This document shows, piece by piece, positions 44,051-53,686 of a stretch of DNA of 64,000 nucleotides. The notes below the pieces were generated by a model. The model searched no databases. It saw only the letters and a program-made list of their open reading frames with translations, and was not told where the DNA came from. Position 1 is the first letter of the stretch. Every line of letters begins with the position of its first letter. A program made the position numbers and the translations under genes. The stretch is taken from the NCBI RefSeq assembly GCF_000632225.1, contig NZ_JFYV01000001.1, forward strand, positions 186,001 to 250,000, read 5' to 3'. This DNA is from Sphingomonas sp. RIT328 (GTDB lineage Bacteria; Pseudomonadota; Alphaproteobacteria; Sphingomonadales; Sphingomonadaceae).

Positions 44051-46570
44051 ATGCGGCGGTGGTTCATCGGGGGAATCGCGCTCGCGATACCGGGCGGCAG
44101 CGCGGCACAAACCGCAGCGCATGCACCGCCCGGCGATATCGTCGTCGTCGGCGAGAAGCTGCGCGGCTCGGCGATCGGTGACAGCGCGCCGGTGGCGGTG
44201 CTCGATGCGCAGGCGATCAAGGCGCTCGGCGCGAGTCGGATCGACGATCTGCTGCGGCTGCTCAAGCCGCTCACCACCTCGAACAGCGGCGCCGATCCGG
44301 TGTTCCTGCTCAACGGGCGGCGCATCTCGGGCTATGAGGAATTGCAGACGCTGCCGCCCGAGGCGATCGAACGTACCGAGATCCTGGCGGAAAGCGACTC
44401 CGCGCGTTTCGGTTTTCCGCCGACGGTACGGATCACCAACTTCATCACCAAACGCCGCTTCCGTGCACTCGAGGCGAGCGAGGACTCGTCGACCACGACA
44501 GAGGGCGGCGGCAGCGCGGCGACCTTCCTGCTCGGGTCGACCCGGCTCGACAAGGATCGCCGCACCTCGGTGACCCTGTCGTACGAACGGCAGGATCCGC
44601 TCCTCGCATCGCGTCGCTCGCCGGCGCCCGACCCCGGCGTGCTCTATGATACGATTGGTACGATCGCGGCGCCGGCGGGCGGATCGGTCGATCCGGCGCT
44701 CGATGCGCTCGCCGGACGGCCGGTGACGAGCGTGTCGGTGCCGGGCGATCCGGGCGCGCGGGCCACGCTTGCCGGTTACGCCGCCGCGGCGGCGGGGCCG
44801 CGGCGGATCACCGATCTCGCGCCCTATCAGTCGCTCACCAGCCGCGACCAGCTGCGCGTCAATGCGACGCACGCGATGCCGATCGGCAGGACGGTGACCG
44901 GATCGCTCAACCTGTCGATGGATGCGCAACGCGGGATGGGCCTCGCCGGCCTGTCGACCGCGGCGCTGCGCGTCCCCGCCGGCAATCCTGCCGCGCCCTT
45001 CGCCGGCGACGTGCTGCTCTACCGCTATCTGCCCGAGGCGGGGGTGCTGGCGCAGCGGACGCGCGCGCTGACGCTGCACGGCGGCGCGACGTTGCAGGGC
45101 AGCCTGCGGCGCTGGCTGTGGTCGGTGACCGGCAGCTACGACCGGAGCCGGACCAGCGCGATGGTCGATCTCGGCGTCGATACCGGCGCGGCGCAGGCGG
45201 CGATCGATGCCGGCGCCGATCCGTACCAGCCGTTCGATGCGGCGTGGCTGCGCCAGCGCGAGGTCAGCCGCAGTCGCACGCTCGCGCGGACCGTATCGGC
45301 CAAGGCCAACGTCACCGGGCCGCTGCTCGCGCTTCCCGCCGGCGATGCGCGCGTCACGCTGACCGCCGACGCCGCCCGCACGTCGAGCGCGGGGCGCTCC
45401 ACCGCCGCCGCGACGCCGCCTTTGCGCCGCGATACGGAGAGCGCCAACGTCGCCTTCGAGCTGCCGCTCGCCTCGGCGGAGCGCGGCATCCTGTCGCCGC
45501 TGGGGACGCTCACCGCCAATGCCGGCATCGGTATCGCTGCCGTGTCCGATTACGGCAGCCTCGCCAGCCGCAACCTCGGGCTGATCTGGGCACCGCGCAA
45601 GCGGGTGCAGATCACCGCCTCGACCAGCGTCAGCCGCACCGCGCCGGAGATCGCGCTGCTCACCCAGCCGGTGGTCGCGGTGCCCAATGCCCCCTTCTTC
45701 GACTTTCTCACCGGCACCAGCCCGCTGGTCACCGTGGTCGCCGGCGGCAATCCCGCGCTCGGCCCGCAGCGGCGGCAGATCGATACCGCGGGTATCGGCT
45801 GGCAGCCGTTCCGCGGCAAGGAGTTGCGGTTCAACCTCGACTATATCGAGACGACGACCGACGGCCAAGTCAGCTATCCGGTCGGCGGCACCGATGCGTT
45901 GCAATCCGCCTTCCCCAACCGGTTCGAGCGGGATGCCGCCGGCCGGCTGGTGCTGGTCGACCTCCGCCCGCTCAATCTGGCGCGCGAGCGCGAGCGCAAG
46001 CTGCAGGCGCGCGTCTCGCTGTGGACGATGCTTGGGGCGAAGCCGCCCGAGCCACCGCCGCCCGCCAAGGAAGCGCCACCGCCTCCGCCGCCCAAGCCGC
46101 GACCGTCGCTCTATACGTTCGTCACTGCCACCGCCCGGATCGATGATCGCCTACTGCCCCGGGTGGGACAGCCTGAGCTCGATCTGCTCGCGGGGGAGTC
46201 GGTCACCGGTAACGGCGGACGAACGCGCTACGAGGTGCAGGGCACGCTCGGTGGCTCGGTGGGTGCGGTCAACGGCGGCGTGTTCGGCATGTGGCAGGGG
46301 GCGACGCGCATCCGCAGCCCGATCGCCGCGTCGGACCTGTCCTTTTCGGGACGGACCTTCCTGGCCCTCTACAGCACGATCGATGCGCAGAAGATCGCGA
46401 ACGGCGCGGCCTGGGCGAAGAGCCTGAGCTTCCAGTTCAACGTCAACAACCTGCTCAACACGCGCACCGTCGTGCGCGATCGCAACGGCATGACGCCCTA
46501 TCGCTATCAGCGCGCCTTCCTCGATCCCTATGGCCGGATGGTCAAGCTGACGGTGCGCAAGCTGTTCTGA
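44051..46570 (+). CDS. TonB-dependent receptor-like outer-membrane protein, unusual
   Basis: An 839-residue protein with a signal peptide (cleavage after GGSAAQ), a short segment GDIVVVGEKLRGS, and a plug domain (VFLLNGRRISGYEELQTLPPEAIERTEIL). A long beta-strand-rich barrel follows, ending in an aromatic strand (VKLTVRKLF, terminal Phe). Near residues 664-685 lies a proline-rich run (PPEPPPPAKEAPPPPPPKP), odd inside a barrel. No standard TonB box is obvious. It is probably an outer-membrane transporter, but not a close SusC or siderophore type. It stands alone between rnr and the rpsI terminator. Confidence 0.78.
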   Translation: MRRWFIGGIALAIPGGSAAQTAAHAPPGDIVVVGEKLRGSAIGDSAPVAVLDAQAIKALGASRIDDLLRLLKPLTTSNSGADPVFLLNGRRISGYEELQTLPPEAIERTEILAESDSARFGFPPTVRITNFITKRRFRALEASEDSSTTTEGGGSAATFLLGSTRLDKDRRTSVTLSYERQDPLLASRRSPAPDPGVLYDTIGTIAAPAGGSVDPALDALAGRPVTSVSVPGDPGARATLAGYAAAAAGPRRITDLAPYQSLTSRDQLRVNATHAMPIGRTVTGSLNLSMDAQRGMGLAGLSTAALRVPAGNPAAPFAGDVLLYRYLPEAGVLAQRTRALTLHGGATLQGSLRRWLWSVTGSYDRSRTSAMVDLGVDTGAAQAAIDAGADPYQPFDAAWLRQREVSRSRTLARTVSAKANVTGPLLALPAGDARVTLTADAARTSSAGRSTAAATPPLRRDTESANVAFELPLASAERGILSPLGTLTANAGIGIAAVSDYGSLASRNLGLIWAPRKRVQITASTSVSRTAPEIALLTQPVVAVPNAPFFDFLTGTSPLVTVVAGGNPALGPQRRQIDTAGIGWQPFRGKELRFNLDYIETTTDGQVSYPVGGTDALQSAFPNRFERDAAGRLVLVDLRPLNLARERERKLQARVSLWTMLGAKPPEPPPPAKEAPPPPPPKPRPSLYTFVTATARIDDRLLPRVGQPELDLLAGESVTGNGGRTRYEVQGTLGGSVGAVNGGVFGMWQGATRIRSPIAASDLSFSGRTFLALYSTIDAQKIANGAAWAKSLSFQFNVNNLLNTRTVVRDRNGMTPYRYQRAFLDPYGRMVKLTVRKLF

Positions 46571-46579
46571 GCGGCCACG

Positions 46580-46608
46580 AAAAAGGGCGGCCCGTTGCCG
46601 GACCGCCC
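46580..46608 (-). terminator. Rho-independent terminator after rpsI
   Basis: On the minus strand a 10-bp stem (GGGCGGTCCG / CGGGCCGCCC, one wobble) with a GCAA loop is followed by TTTTT, 27 nt after the rpsI stop. It also lies just behind the convergent receptor gene. Confidence 0.85.
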
Positions 46609-46635
46609 CCTTCGAACCCCAAAGGGCCGGATCGC

Positions 46636-47181
46636 TTAGCGCTTCGAGAACTGGAAGCTGCGACGCGCCTTGGCGCGGCCGTACTTCTTGCGCTCGACGG
46701 TGCGGCTGTCGCGGGTCAGGAAGCCTGCCGCCTTGACCGGCGCACGCAGCACCGGCTCGAAGCGGGTCAGCGCCTGGCTGATGCCGTGCTTGACCGCGCC
46801 GGCCTGGCCCGACAGGCCGCCGCCCTTGACGGTGCAGACCACGTCATACTGGCCCTCGCGCTCGGTGATGCCGAACACCTGGTTGATGACGAGGCGCAGC
46901 GTCGGCCGCGCGAAATAGACTTCCTGATCGCGACCGTTGATCGTGATCTTGCCCGAACCCGGCTTGAGCCAGACACGTGCGACGGCGTCCTTGCGGCGGC
47001 CGGTCGCATAGGCGCGGCCGTATTTGTCGAGCATCTGCTCACGCAGCGGCGTGACGGGCAGCACCTGCGTCGGCGCGGCGGGGGCGTCGCCCTCAGCAGC
47101 GGCGGCGGGCGCACCGGTGGTCGCCGGAGCGGCCTGGGTCAGCGACGCGAGGTCGGAAAGCGACTGGCGATTGTCGGTCAT
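46636..47181 (-). CDS. rpsI: 30S ribosomal protein S9
   Basis: The 181-residue protein has the S9 core from about residue 53 ([21 protein letters not shown]) to the invariant SFQFSKR C-terminus. The first 50 residues are an Ala/Pro/Thr-rich extension ([20 protein letters not shown]) absent from E. coli S9 (130 residues). The ATG overlaps the rplM stop (TAATG). Standard rplM-rpsI operon. Confidence 0.96.
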   Translation of the reverse strand: MTDNRQSLSDLASLTQAAPATTGAPAAAAEGDAPAAPTQVLPVTPLREQMLDKYGRAYATGRRKDAVARVWLKPGSGKITINGRDQEVYFARPTLRLVINQVFGITEREGQYDVVCTVKGGGLSGQAGAVKHGISQALTRFEPVLRAPVKAAGFLTRDSRTVERKKYGRAKARRSFQFSKR

Positions 47182-47660
47182 TACGCGCCCACCTTGTTCT
47201 TGCGGTTCATGCCCGCGATATCGAGAACGTCCGGGTTCTGAGCTTCGTGCGGATGCTCGCTGCCCTTGAAGATGCGCAGGTTGCGCATCTGCTCACGGCC
47301 GAGCGGGCCGCGCGGGATCATGCGCTCGACGGCCTTTTCGAGCACGCGCTCCGGGAAGCGGCCGTCGAGGACCTTGGCGGCGGTGACGCCCTTGATGCCG
47401 CCGGCATAGCCGGTGTGCTTGTAATAGACCTTCTTCGCGGCCTTGTTGCCGGTGAAGCGGATCTTGTCGGCGTTGATGACGATGACATTGTCACCGCAGT
47501 CGACGTGCGGGGTGAACGACGTCTTGTGCTTGCCGCGCAGGACGTTGGCGATGATCGTCGCCGCGCGACCGACCACCAGGCCGTCGGCATCGACGATATG
47601 CCACTTCTTCTCCACCTCGTGCGGCTTGGCCGACTTGGTGGTCTTCATGAGCGCCTTCAT
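47181..47660 (-). CDS. rplM: 50S ribosomal protein L13
   Basis: The 159-residue protein contains [27 protein letters not shown] and [23 protein letters not shown], the L13 signatures. The ATG at 47660 follows GAAAGG and precedes [14 protein letters not shown]. First gene of rplM-rpsI; the upstream gene on the same strand is ctaA, 136 bp away. Confidence 0.97.
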   Translation of the reverse strand: MKALMKTTKSAKPHEVEKKWHIVDADGLVVGRAATIIANVLRGKHKTSFTPHVDCGDNVIVINADKIRFTGNKAAKKVYYKHTGYAGGIKGVTAAKVLDGRFPERVLEKAVERMIPRGPLGREQMRNLRIFKGSEHPHEAQNPDVLDIAGMNRKNKVGA

Positions 47661-47796
47661 GGCGTTGGACCTTTCGGTTTGAAACGAGGCACGCCGCCCG
47701 TCGCCGGGCGGCGTGATTGGTCGCGCTACTGCTGGAACGACCCCCAAAAGTCAAGCAAAGCGCGGCTTTGCTGACGGGTAAAATGATACCTGAGGG

Positions 47797-48834
47797 TCAG
47801 GCGGGGCGGCGGCCGACCGCGTGGGCGGCGCAGACGGTGGCGATCAGCAGCAGTGCGGCATTGGCCTGATGCGCGACGGCGAGGTCGATCTGCACGCCGC
47901 TGAGCAGGGTCGCGATGCCGAGCCCGATCTGCAACGCGACGAGGCCGATCACCCAGCGTCCCGCGCCCGAGCCCATCCGGATCGCGCGCACCGCGAGCCA
48001 GACCAGCCCGGCGGCGGCGGCGAACGCCCACCAGCGATGGATGAACTGGACGACGACCGGATTGTCGACCGCGTTGCGCCAGCCGGGATCGACCATCGGC
48101 ACGCCGGCCGGAAACAGCGCGTCGCCCATCAGCGGCCAGCTTGCGAAGGCATAGCCGGCGTCGAGCCCGGCGGTGAAGGCGCCATAGATCAGCTGGACGA
48201 CGAGCAGCGCAAGCGCGACCGCCGCGATCCGCGTCAGCCGGGCCGGTCGGGCGAGCGGGTTGTGGTGCAGCGCGATGAGGTCGAGCGCGGTCCACACGAT
48301 CCCTGCGAGGATGGTGAGCGCGGTGAGCAGGTGCACCGCGAGGCGGACGTGGCTGACGTCGGTCCGCACCGACAGGCCCGAGGCGACCATCCACCAGCCG
48401 ATCGCCCCCTGCAAGCCGCCGAGCGCGAGCAGCGCGACCAGCCGCCAGCCGTAACCGGCGGGGATGCGCCGCCGGATCGCGAACCACAGCAACGGCAGGC
48501 CGAAGGCGGCACCAATCACCCGGCCGAGCAGGCGATGCGTATATTCCCAGAAGAAGATGCGCTTGAACCCGTCAAGCGTCATCCCCTGGTTGAAGGCGGC
48601 ATATTCGGGAATGCGCTTGTAGCCGTCGAACTCGGCCTGCCATTGCGCCTGCGTCAGCGGCGGGATGATGCCGCTGATCGGCTTCCACTGGGTGATCGAC
48701 AGGCCGGATTCGGTCAGGCGGGTGATGCCGCCGACGACGACCATGGCGACGATCAGCGCGGCGACGACGATCAGCCAGCGCGCGACGCTGCGCGGCCGGA
48801 CAGGCGAGAGGAAGGCGGCGCTGGGTTGAAGCAT
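47797..48834 (-). CDS. ctaA: Heme A synthase (COX15/CtaA)
   Basis: Oxidises heme O to heme A for cytochrome c oxidase. The 345-residue inner-membrane protein has about eight membrane segments and the four expected heme-ligand histidines in YTHRLLGR, VRLAVHLLTAL, VQFIHRWWAF and AVAHQANAALL. The GGITRLTESGLSITQWKPISG stretch is a family signature. The ATG at 48834 was chosen; an open frame extends far upstream without coding character. Confidence 0.95.
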   Translation of the reverse strand: MLQPSAAFLSPVRPRSVARWLIVVAALIVAMVVVGGITRLTESGLSITQWKPISGIIPPLTQAQWQAEFDGYKRIPEYAAFNQGMTLDGFKRIFFWEYTHRLLGRVIGAAFGLPLLWFAIRRRIPAGYGWRLVALLALGGLQGAIGWWMVASGLSVRTDVSHVRLAVHLLTALTILAGIVWTALDLIALHHNPLARPARLTRIAAVALALLVVQLIYGAFTAGLDAGYAFASWPLMGDALFPAGVPMVDPGWRNAVDNPVVVQFIHRWWAFAAAAGLVWLAVRAIRMGSGAGRWVIGLVALQIGLGIATLLSGVQIDLAVAHQANAALLLIATVCAAHAVGRRPA

Positions 48835-49264
48835 GGCAGCGTCATACGCCTTTTGGCGGCGGCTCGCCAGCAGCGATCGGATTGATCGCGCGCGATCGGA
48901 GCAGGCCTTCAGACCCGAGCGGTGCTTCCCCCGGCGATGGCATGCTGTAAGACAATCGTCCGCATCTTGGCGGCGGCGGCCGTGGGTCGGCGGGGTGCCC
49001 GTTGCAGATTGGTACGAGGCGACGGCGGCGCTCCCTCGCCATGCCGAAGCCGTTCCCGCATCCACGGTTCGGCAAAAGCACAAGCCGTTGATTGCGCGGC
49101 GCAGTGGACCCCGGAACACGCCCGGGGTGACGATTGGTCGAGGGGCGCGCACACGTCGTTGAGATTCCCATGGTGGCAGACGGTTGGCACCGCACCCGCG
49201 TCGATGCATGGCGCTAGCGCAACCGCGATGATAACCGTGACCGGCAAGTGCGGGAGGACGAGCG
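48835..49264. other. Non-coding gap with repeat-like palindrome
   Basis: A 430-bp stretch between the divergent ctaA and nitronate monooxygenase-like genes with no gene I can support. It contains GACCCCGGAACACGCCCGGGGTGAC (49107-49131 region), a small palindrome with the arms ACCCCGG and CCGGGGT. Other open frames here have repeat-like composition and no Shine-Dalgarno. A good ribosome-binding site (GGGAGGA) precedes the gene at 49265. Confidence 0.5.
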
Positions 49265-50332
49265 ATGACGTGGTTCGATCGGTTCGGCTGCTCGGTGCCG
49301 CTGATCCAGGCACCGATGGCGGGGGTGGCGACGCCCGCGCTCGCCGCCGCGGTAAGCGAGGCGGGTGCGCTGGGATCGATCGGCGTCGGCGCGACCGATG
49401 CCGCCGGGGCCCGCGCGATGATCGACGCGATACGCGCCGCGACCGATCGGCCGTTCACCGTCAATCTGTTCGTCCACCGCACGCCCGACGCGGATGCGGC
49501 CCGCGAGGCGGCGTGGCTCGCCGCGCTGGCGCCGGTCTTCGCCGCCTATGACGCCGAGCCCCCCGCGCGTTTGCATTCGCCGTATCGCAGCTTCGCCGAT
49601 GATGTGGAGATGCTCGCGATGCTGGTCGAGACCGCGCCGCCGGTGGTCAGCTTCCATTTCGGCCTGCCGCCCGCGGCGGCGATCGCGGCGTTGCGCGCGG
49701 CGGGCAGCGTGCTGCTCGCCACCGCGACCAGCCTTGCCGAAGCGCGCGCGATCGAGGCGGCGGGGATCGACGCCGTCGTCGCGCAGGGGATCGAGGCGGG
49801 CGGCCATCGCGGCAGCTTCGATCCCGCCGCGCCGGACGATGCGCTCGGCACCGTCGCGCTGACCCGGTTGCTGGTCCGCGACGGCGGGCTGCCGGTGATC
49901 GCCGCCGGCGGTCTGATGGACGGCGCGGGCATCGCCGCCGCCTGTGCGCTCGGCGCGGTGGCGGCACAGCTCGGCACCGCCTTCGTCGCCTGTCCGGAAT
50001 CGGCGGCGGACGAGGGCTATCGCGCCGCGCTGGCGGGCGAGGGGGCGTGGCATACGCAGCTGACGACGCATATCTCGGGGCGGCCGGCACGCGCGCTGGC
50101 CAATCGGTTCACCGCGTTCGAGCCGGACGTCGCGCCGCCCGACTATCCGATCGCTTATGCCGCCGGGAAGGCGCTTCACGCAGCCGCCCGGGCCCACGGC
50201 GAGCATGGTTATGGCGCGCATTGGGCGGGGCAGGGTGCGCCGCTCGCGCGGGCGATGCCGGCCGCCGACCTGGTCGCGACGCTACGGCGGGAATGGCATG
50301 CGGCCGGCGCGGGACGTGAGTCGCCTGCATAG
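49265..50332 (+). CDS. Nitronate monooxygenase-like flavoprotein
   Basis: A 355-residue FMN-dependent TIM-barrel protein of the 2-nitropropane dioxygenase family. VPLIQAPMAGVATPALAAAV opens the barrel, VAQGIEAGGHRGSF contains the conserved glycine/histidine flavin site, and LPVIAAGGLMDGAGIAAACALGA and AQLGTAFVACPES follow. Members oxidise alkyl nitronates such as propionate 3-nitronate, or act in other FMN reactions. It is not obviously part of the neighbouring glycan cluster. Confidence 0.9.
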   Translation: MTWFDRFGCSVPLIQAPMAGVATPALAAAVSEAGALGSIGVGATDAAGARAMIDAIRAATDRPFTVNLFVHRTPDADAAREAAWLAALAPVFAAYDAEPPARLHSPYRSFADDVEMLAMLVETAPPVVSFHFGLPPAAAIAALRAAGSVLLATATSLAEARAIEAAGIDAVVAQGIEAGGHRGSFDPAAPDDALGTVALTRLLVRDGGLPVIAAGGLMDGAGIAAACALGAVAAQLGTAFVACPESAADEGYRAALAGEGAWHTQLTTHISGRPARALANRFTAFEPDVAPPDYPIAYAAGKALHAAARAHGEHGYGAHWAGQGAPLARAMPAADLVATLRREWHAAGAGRESPA

Positions 50333-50473
50333 GACAATGTCAATGTCACTTCTTTGCAACATACCGCAACATTTTGAAACGCGCTGACATTTACGATTAC
50401 ATCAGGCGCCCTGGCCGGTTAGCTGCGCGGCAGCAGGACAGACTCGTTGTCCTTCCAGTGCACAGGGTATCTC

Positions 50474-53400
50474 ATGTTAGCAGCGTATCGTCACCGCCTC
50501 CTTGCCACCACTTTGCTCGTCGGCGCCGTATTCGCCGTGCCGGCCCAGGCGCAGGATAGCGCGCTGCCGACGCAGGGCACCCCCGCCGACACCACCAACG
50601 ATCAGGCGGCGAGCCCCGCCGCGACCGGCGTCACCCCCGCCGGCGACGATGCGACCGCGCCGGGCGCGCCGGCGCCGGGCGGCGACATCGTCGTCACCGG
50701 CTCGCGCATCGCCTCGCCCGCCGCCGCCAGCGCCTCGCCGTTGCAGGTGATCGGCGCCGAGCAGATCCAGCAGCAGGGCGCGATCAACGTCCAGGAAGTG
50801 CTGTTGCAGAATCCGGCGTTCGGCACGCCCGGCATCAGCCGCACCAATTCGTCGTTCGCAACGCAGGGCGCCGGCGCCGCGACGGTCAATTTGCGCAACC
50901 TCGGCGAGGATCGCACGCTGGTGCTGGTCAACGGCCGCCGCTTCGTCTCGGGCCAGCCGGGCAGCCAGGCAGTCGACCTCAACGTCATCCCGACGCAGTT
51001 CATCGACCGCGTCGACGTGCTGACCGGCGGCGCCTCCGCGGTCTACGGCTCGGACGCGGTCGCGGGCGTGGTCAACATCATCTACAAGAAGAATTACGAA
51101 GGCCTCCAGGCGGATGGTCAGGTCGGCATCTCGCAGCGCGGTGATGGCGCCGACCGTCAGGTCAGCCTGCTCGGCGGCAAGAATTTCGCCGACGGCCGCG
51201 GCAACATCATGCTGTTCGGCAGCTATTCGAAGCAGGGCACGGTGCTGAAGCGCGACCGGTCGACCGAGGCGGGGTCCAGCGCGGTCGATTCGACCAGCCT
51301 CGCGAACCTGACCGGCGATCTTGGCGATCTGTTCACGCCCGCGCGTCCAACTCTGTCGAGCTATGCGCCGGGCGGCCGTGTCTTCGCCGGCGACCAGACC
51401 TTCAGCTACAACACGGGTTCGCTCGTCAACTGCTCTGACATCAGCTGCGGCGGCTTCAACCGGTCCGACTACCGCTATCTTGCGGTGCCGGTCGAGCGGT
51501 ACGTCGCCGCCGGTCGTGCGACCTTCGAAGTATCGCCAGCCGCGAACCTGTGGGTCGAGGGCAATTACGCCAAGACCAAGGTCAACACCGTGATCGAGCC
51601 GTTCCCGCTCGATTCCACCTTCAATGTCGTCGGGGCCAGCGGCCAGGTGCCGATCCAGACGGTCGTCGGCGGCGTCACCTATCGCAACCCCTATGTGCCG
51701 GATGCGATCTTCAACGCGGCAACCGATACCGATGGCGACGGGCTGCGTGACATCAGCTTCGATCGTCGGCTTGCCGACTTCGGCAACCGGACGAGTTCGG
51801 CGGACCGCGATCTGTTCCGCATCGCCGGCGGCCTGACCGGCAAGTTCGCCGGCGATCGCTGGGGCTATGAGCTTTACGGCATCTACGGCCAGAGCAAGGA
51901 GCATCAGGACGGGACGGGCCAGTTCAACACGCTGCGCTTCCAGCAGGCGCTCAACGCCTATACCGATCCGGCGACCGGCCAGGTGGTCTGCGCCGATCCG
52001 GCGGCGCGCGCGGCCGGCTGCGTTCCCGCCAACATCTTCGGCATCGGCACCTTGGCGCCCGCGGCGGGATATCTTGCCGCGCCGACCTTCCTCGATGCCA
52101 AGGTGACGCAGACCGTGTTCGGCGGCAACGTCACCGGCAAGCTCTTCTCGGTGTTCGGTGCCGATCCGGTCGGCGTCAACATCGGCACGGAATATCGCCG
52201 CGAAACCAGCAGCAACTCCTTCGACCTGCTGACGCAGCAGGGTCTGAACGGCAACAATGCGCTGCCCGCGACCAGCGGCCGCTTCCACTTGTGGGAAGGG
52301 TTCGGCGAGGCGATCGTGCCGCTGTTGCAGGACCGGCCGTTCTTCCACTCGCTCAGCTTGCGTGGCGCGGTTCGCGTGTCCGACTATTCGACGGTCGGCA
52401 CCACGGTCAGCTATAACTACGGCGGCGAGTGGGCGCCGGTGCAGGACGTCCGCTTCCGCGTGATTGCGGCGCGATCGGTCCGGGCGCCCAATATCAATGA
52501 GCTGTTCCAGCCCGCGCAGCAGGATTTTCCGAGCGGCCTGCTCGATCCCTGCACCGGCGTGACGCTGGCTTCGACGGGCACCTTGGCGACCCAGTGTCTC
52601 GCCGCAGCGGGCGTTCGCGCCAACATCGCCGCCAACAACGGGACGTTCACCGTCAATCAGAGCGATCGCCAGGGCATCACCAGCTTCGGCGGCGGCAACA
52701 TCAACCTGCAGGAAGAAAAGAGCGACAGCTTCACTGCCGGCGTGGTGATCAATCCCCGTTCGGTCAGCGCGCTGCGCAACCTCGTCCTGACGGTCGATTA
52801 CTTCAACGTGCGGATCCGCGATGCGATCATCTTCACGCCGCTGCAGTTCACGCTGTCGCAATGCTATGATCAGGGCAACCAGGATTACTGCACCCAGGTT
52901 GTGCGCCGCGCCGCCGCGCAGGGCGGCAACAGCGCCGGCTCGATCGATCAGGTCAACACCACCTATCGCAACAGCGGCGGGACCAAGACGTCGGGCGTCG
53001 ACACGACGGTGACCTGGCGTCAGAATCTCACCGACTGGGGTCTTGCCGGCACGTTGAACCTGCACGGGTCGTACACGCATCTCATCTCCGGCTACACGGT
53101 GCCGGTGCCGGGATCGTCGCGCGACTATTTCGCGGGGGAGATCGGTGCATCGCGTGACCGGTTCACCATCAACGGCTCTTACGATCTCGGTGGCGTCGGC
53201 CTGACGATGACGGGGACTTGGCTCGGCCAGGCGAGCGTCGACGATCAGTTCACCGGTGAGCGGCCGGGGTCCGACCCGCGGGTTCGCGTCCGCCCGCAAT
53301 TCTACCTCGACTCGCAGCTGCGCTTCCGCACCAACGACAAGTTCGAGTTCTTTGTCGGCGGCGACAATCTGCTCGACAACAAGCCGCCGTACCTCGCAGA

Positions 53401-53491
53401 CGTCAGCAGCTCGGCGGGGCAGGACACCGATGCGGGCACCTACGACCCGCTCGGCCGCCGTTACTATGCGGGTGTGCGCATCGCCTATTGA
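50474..53491 (+). CDS. TonB-dependent outer-membrane receptor
   Basis: A 1005-residue TonB-dependent transporter. The signal peptide MLAAYRHRLLATTLLVGAVF ends at PAQAQ. An acidic, Ala/Pro/Thr-rich stretch follows, then GDIVVTGSRIASP, the plug domain (NLRNLGEDRTLVLVNGRRF) and a barrel ending in the aromatic strand (GVRIAY). It lies 141 bp after the nitronate monooxygenase-like gene in an AT-richer region and is followed by a strong terminator, so it may be its own transcription unit. The receptors of glycan clusters import oligosaccharides; with GH9, GH92 and the beta-helix protein downstream, a plant or microbial glycan is the likely substrate. Confidence 0.9.
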   Translation: MLAAYRHRLLATTLLVGAVFAVPAQAQDSALPTQGTPADTTNDQAASPAATGVTPAGDDATAPGAPAPGGDIVVTGSRIASPAAASASPLQVIGAEQIQQQGAINVQEVLLQNPAFGTPGISRTNSSFATQGAGAATVNLRNLGEDRTLVLVNGRRFVSGQPGSQAVDLNVIPTQFIDRVDVLTGGASAVYGSDAVAGVVNIIYKKNYEGLQADGQVGISQRGDGADRQVSLLGGKNFADGRGNIMLFGSYSKQGTVLKRDRSTEAGSSAVDSTSLANLTGDLGDLFTPARPTLSSYAPGGRVFAGDQTFSYNTGSLVNCSDISCGGFNRSDYRYLAVPVERYVAAGRATFEVSPAANLWVEGNYAKTKVNTVIEPFPLDSTFNVVGASGQVPIQTVVGGVTYRNPYVPDAIFNAATDTDGDGLRDISFDRRLADFGNRTSSADRDLFRIAGGLTGKFAGDRWGYELYGIYGQSKEHQDGTGQFNTLRFQQALNAYTDPATGQVVCADPAARAAGCVPANIFGIGTLAPAAGYLAAPTFLDAKVTQTVFGGNVTGKLFSVFGADPVGVNIGTEYRRETSSNSFDLLTQQGLNGNNALPATSGRFHLWEGFGEAIVPLLQDRPFFHSLSLRGAVRVSDYSTVGTTVSYNYGGEWAPVQDVRFRVIAARSVRAPNINELFQPAQQDFPSGLLDPCTGVTLASTGTLATQCLAAAGVRANIAANNGTFTVNQSDRQGITSFGGGNINLQEEKSDSFTAGVVINPRSVSALRNLVLTVDYFNVRIRDAIIFTPLQFTLSQCYDQGNQDYCTQVVRRAAAQGGNSAGSIDQVNTTYRNSGGTKTSGVDTTVTWRQNLTDWGLAGTLNLHGSYTHLISGYTVPVPGSSRDYFAGEIGASRDRFTINGSYDLGGVGLTMTGTWLGQASVDDQFTGERPGSDPRVRVRPQFYLDSQLRFRTNDKFEFFVGGDNLLDNKPPYLADVSSSAGQDTDAGTYDPLGRRYYAGVRIAY

Positions 53492-53520
53492 GCGAGATTA
53501 TTAACCTGCCACGCAAAAGG

Positions 53521-53550
53521 GGGCGGTCGCTGCGGCGGCCGCCCTTTTTT
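53521..53550 (+). terminator. Rho-independent terminator after the TonB receptor
   Basis: A 10-bp stem (GGGCGGTCGC / GCGGCCGCCC, one wobble), a 4-nt loop and six T residues, 29 nt after the receptor stop. Confidence 0.87.
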
Positions 53551-53686
53551 GTCGCCCGGCATCGGGGCGAGGGCGTAATCACCGGTTGTCGGATGGTAGC
53601 GCTATCGATAAGCTTCGGGAAAACAAGGGCTTGGGGATACTCCCCGGCTCGCACCGCCGGCGGCAGACCGGCACCCAGTGGAGACG

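Noticed and set aside
48842..49482. Open frames in the gap upstream of ctaA
   Set aside because: They run through repeat-like sequence, lack a ribosome-binding site, and have no domain; the frame extending ctaA upstream also has no coding character.
50345..50405. Possible promoter (TTGAAA with TTACAT) and short direct repeats before the TonB receptor
   Set aside because: The region is AT-richer and suggestive, but the -10 matches only half of the consensus; not strong enough to annotate.
50477..53299. A 940-codon open frame opposite the TonB receptor
   Set aside because: It is antisense to a clear receptor gene and has the composition of a codon-bias shadow, without a Shine-Dalgarno or recognisable domain.
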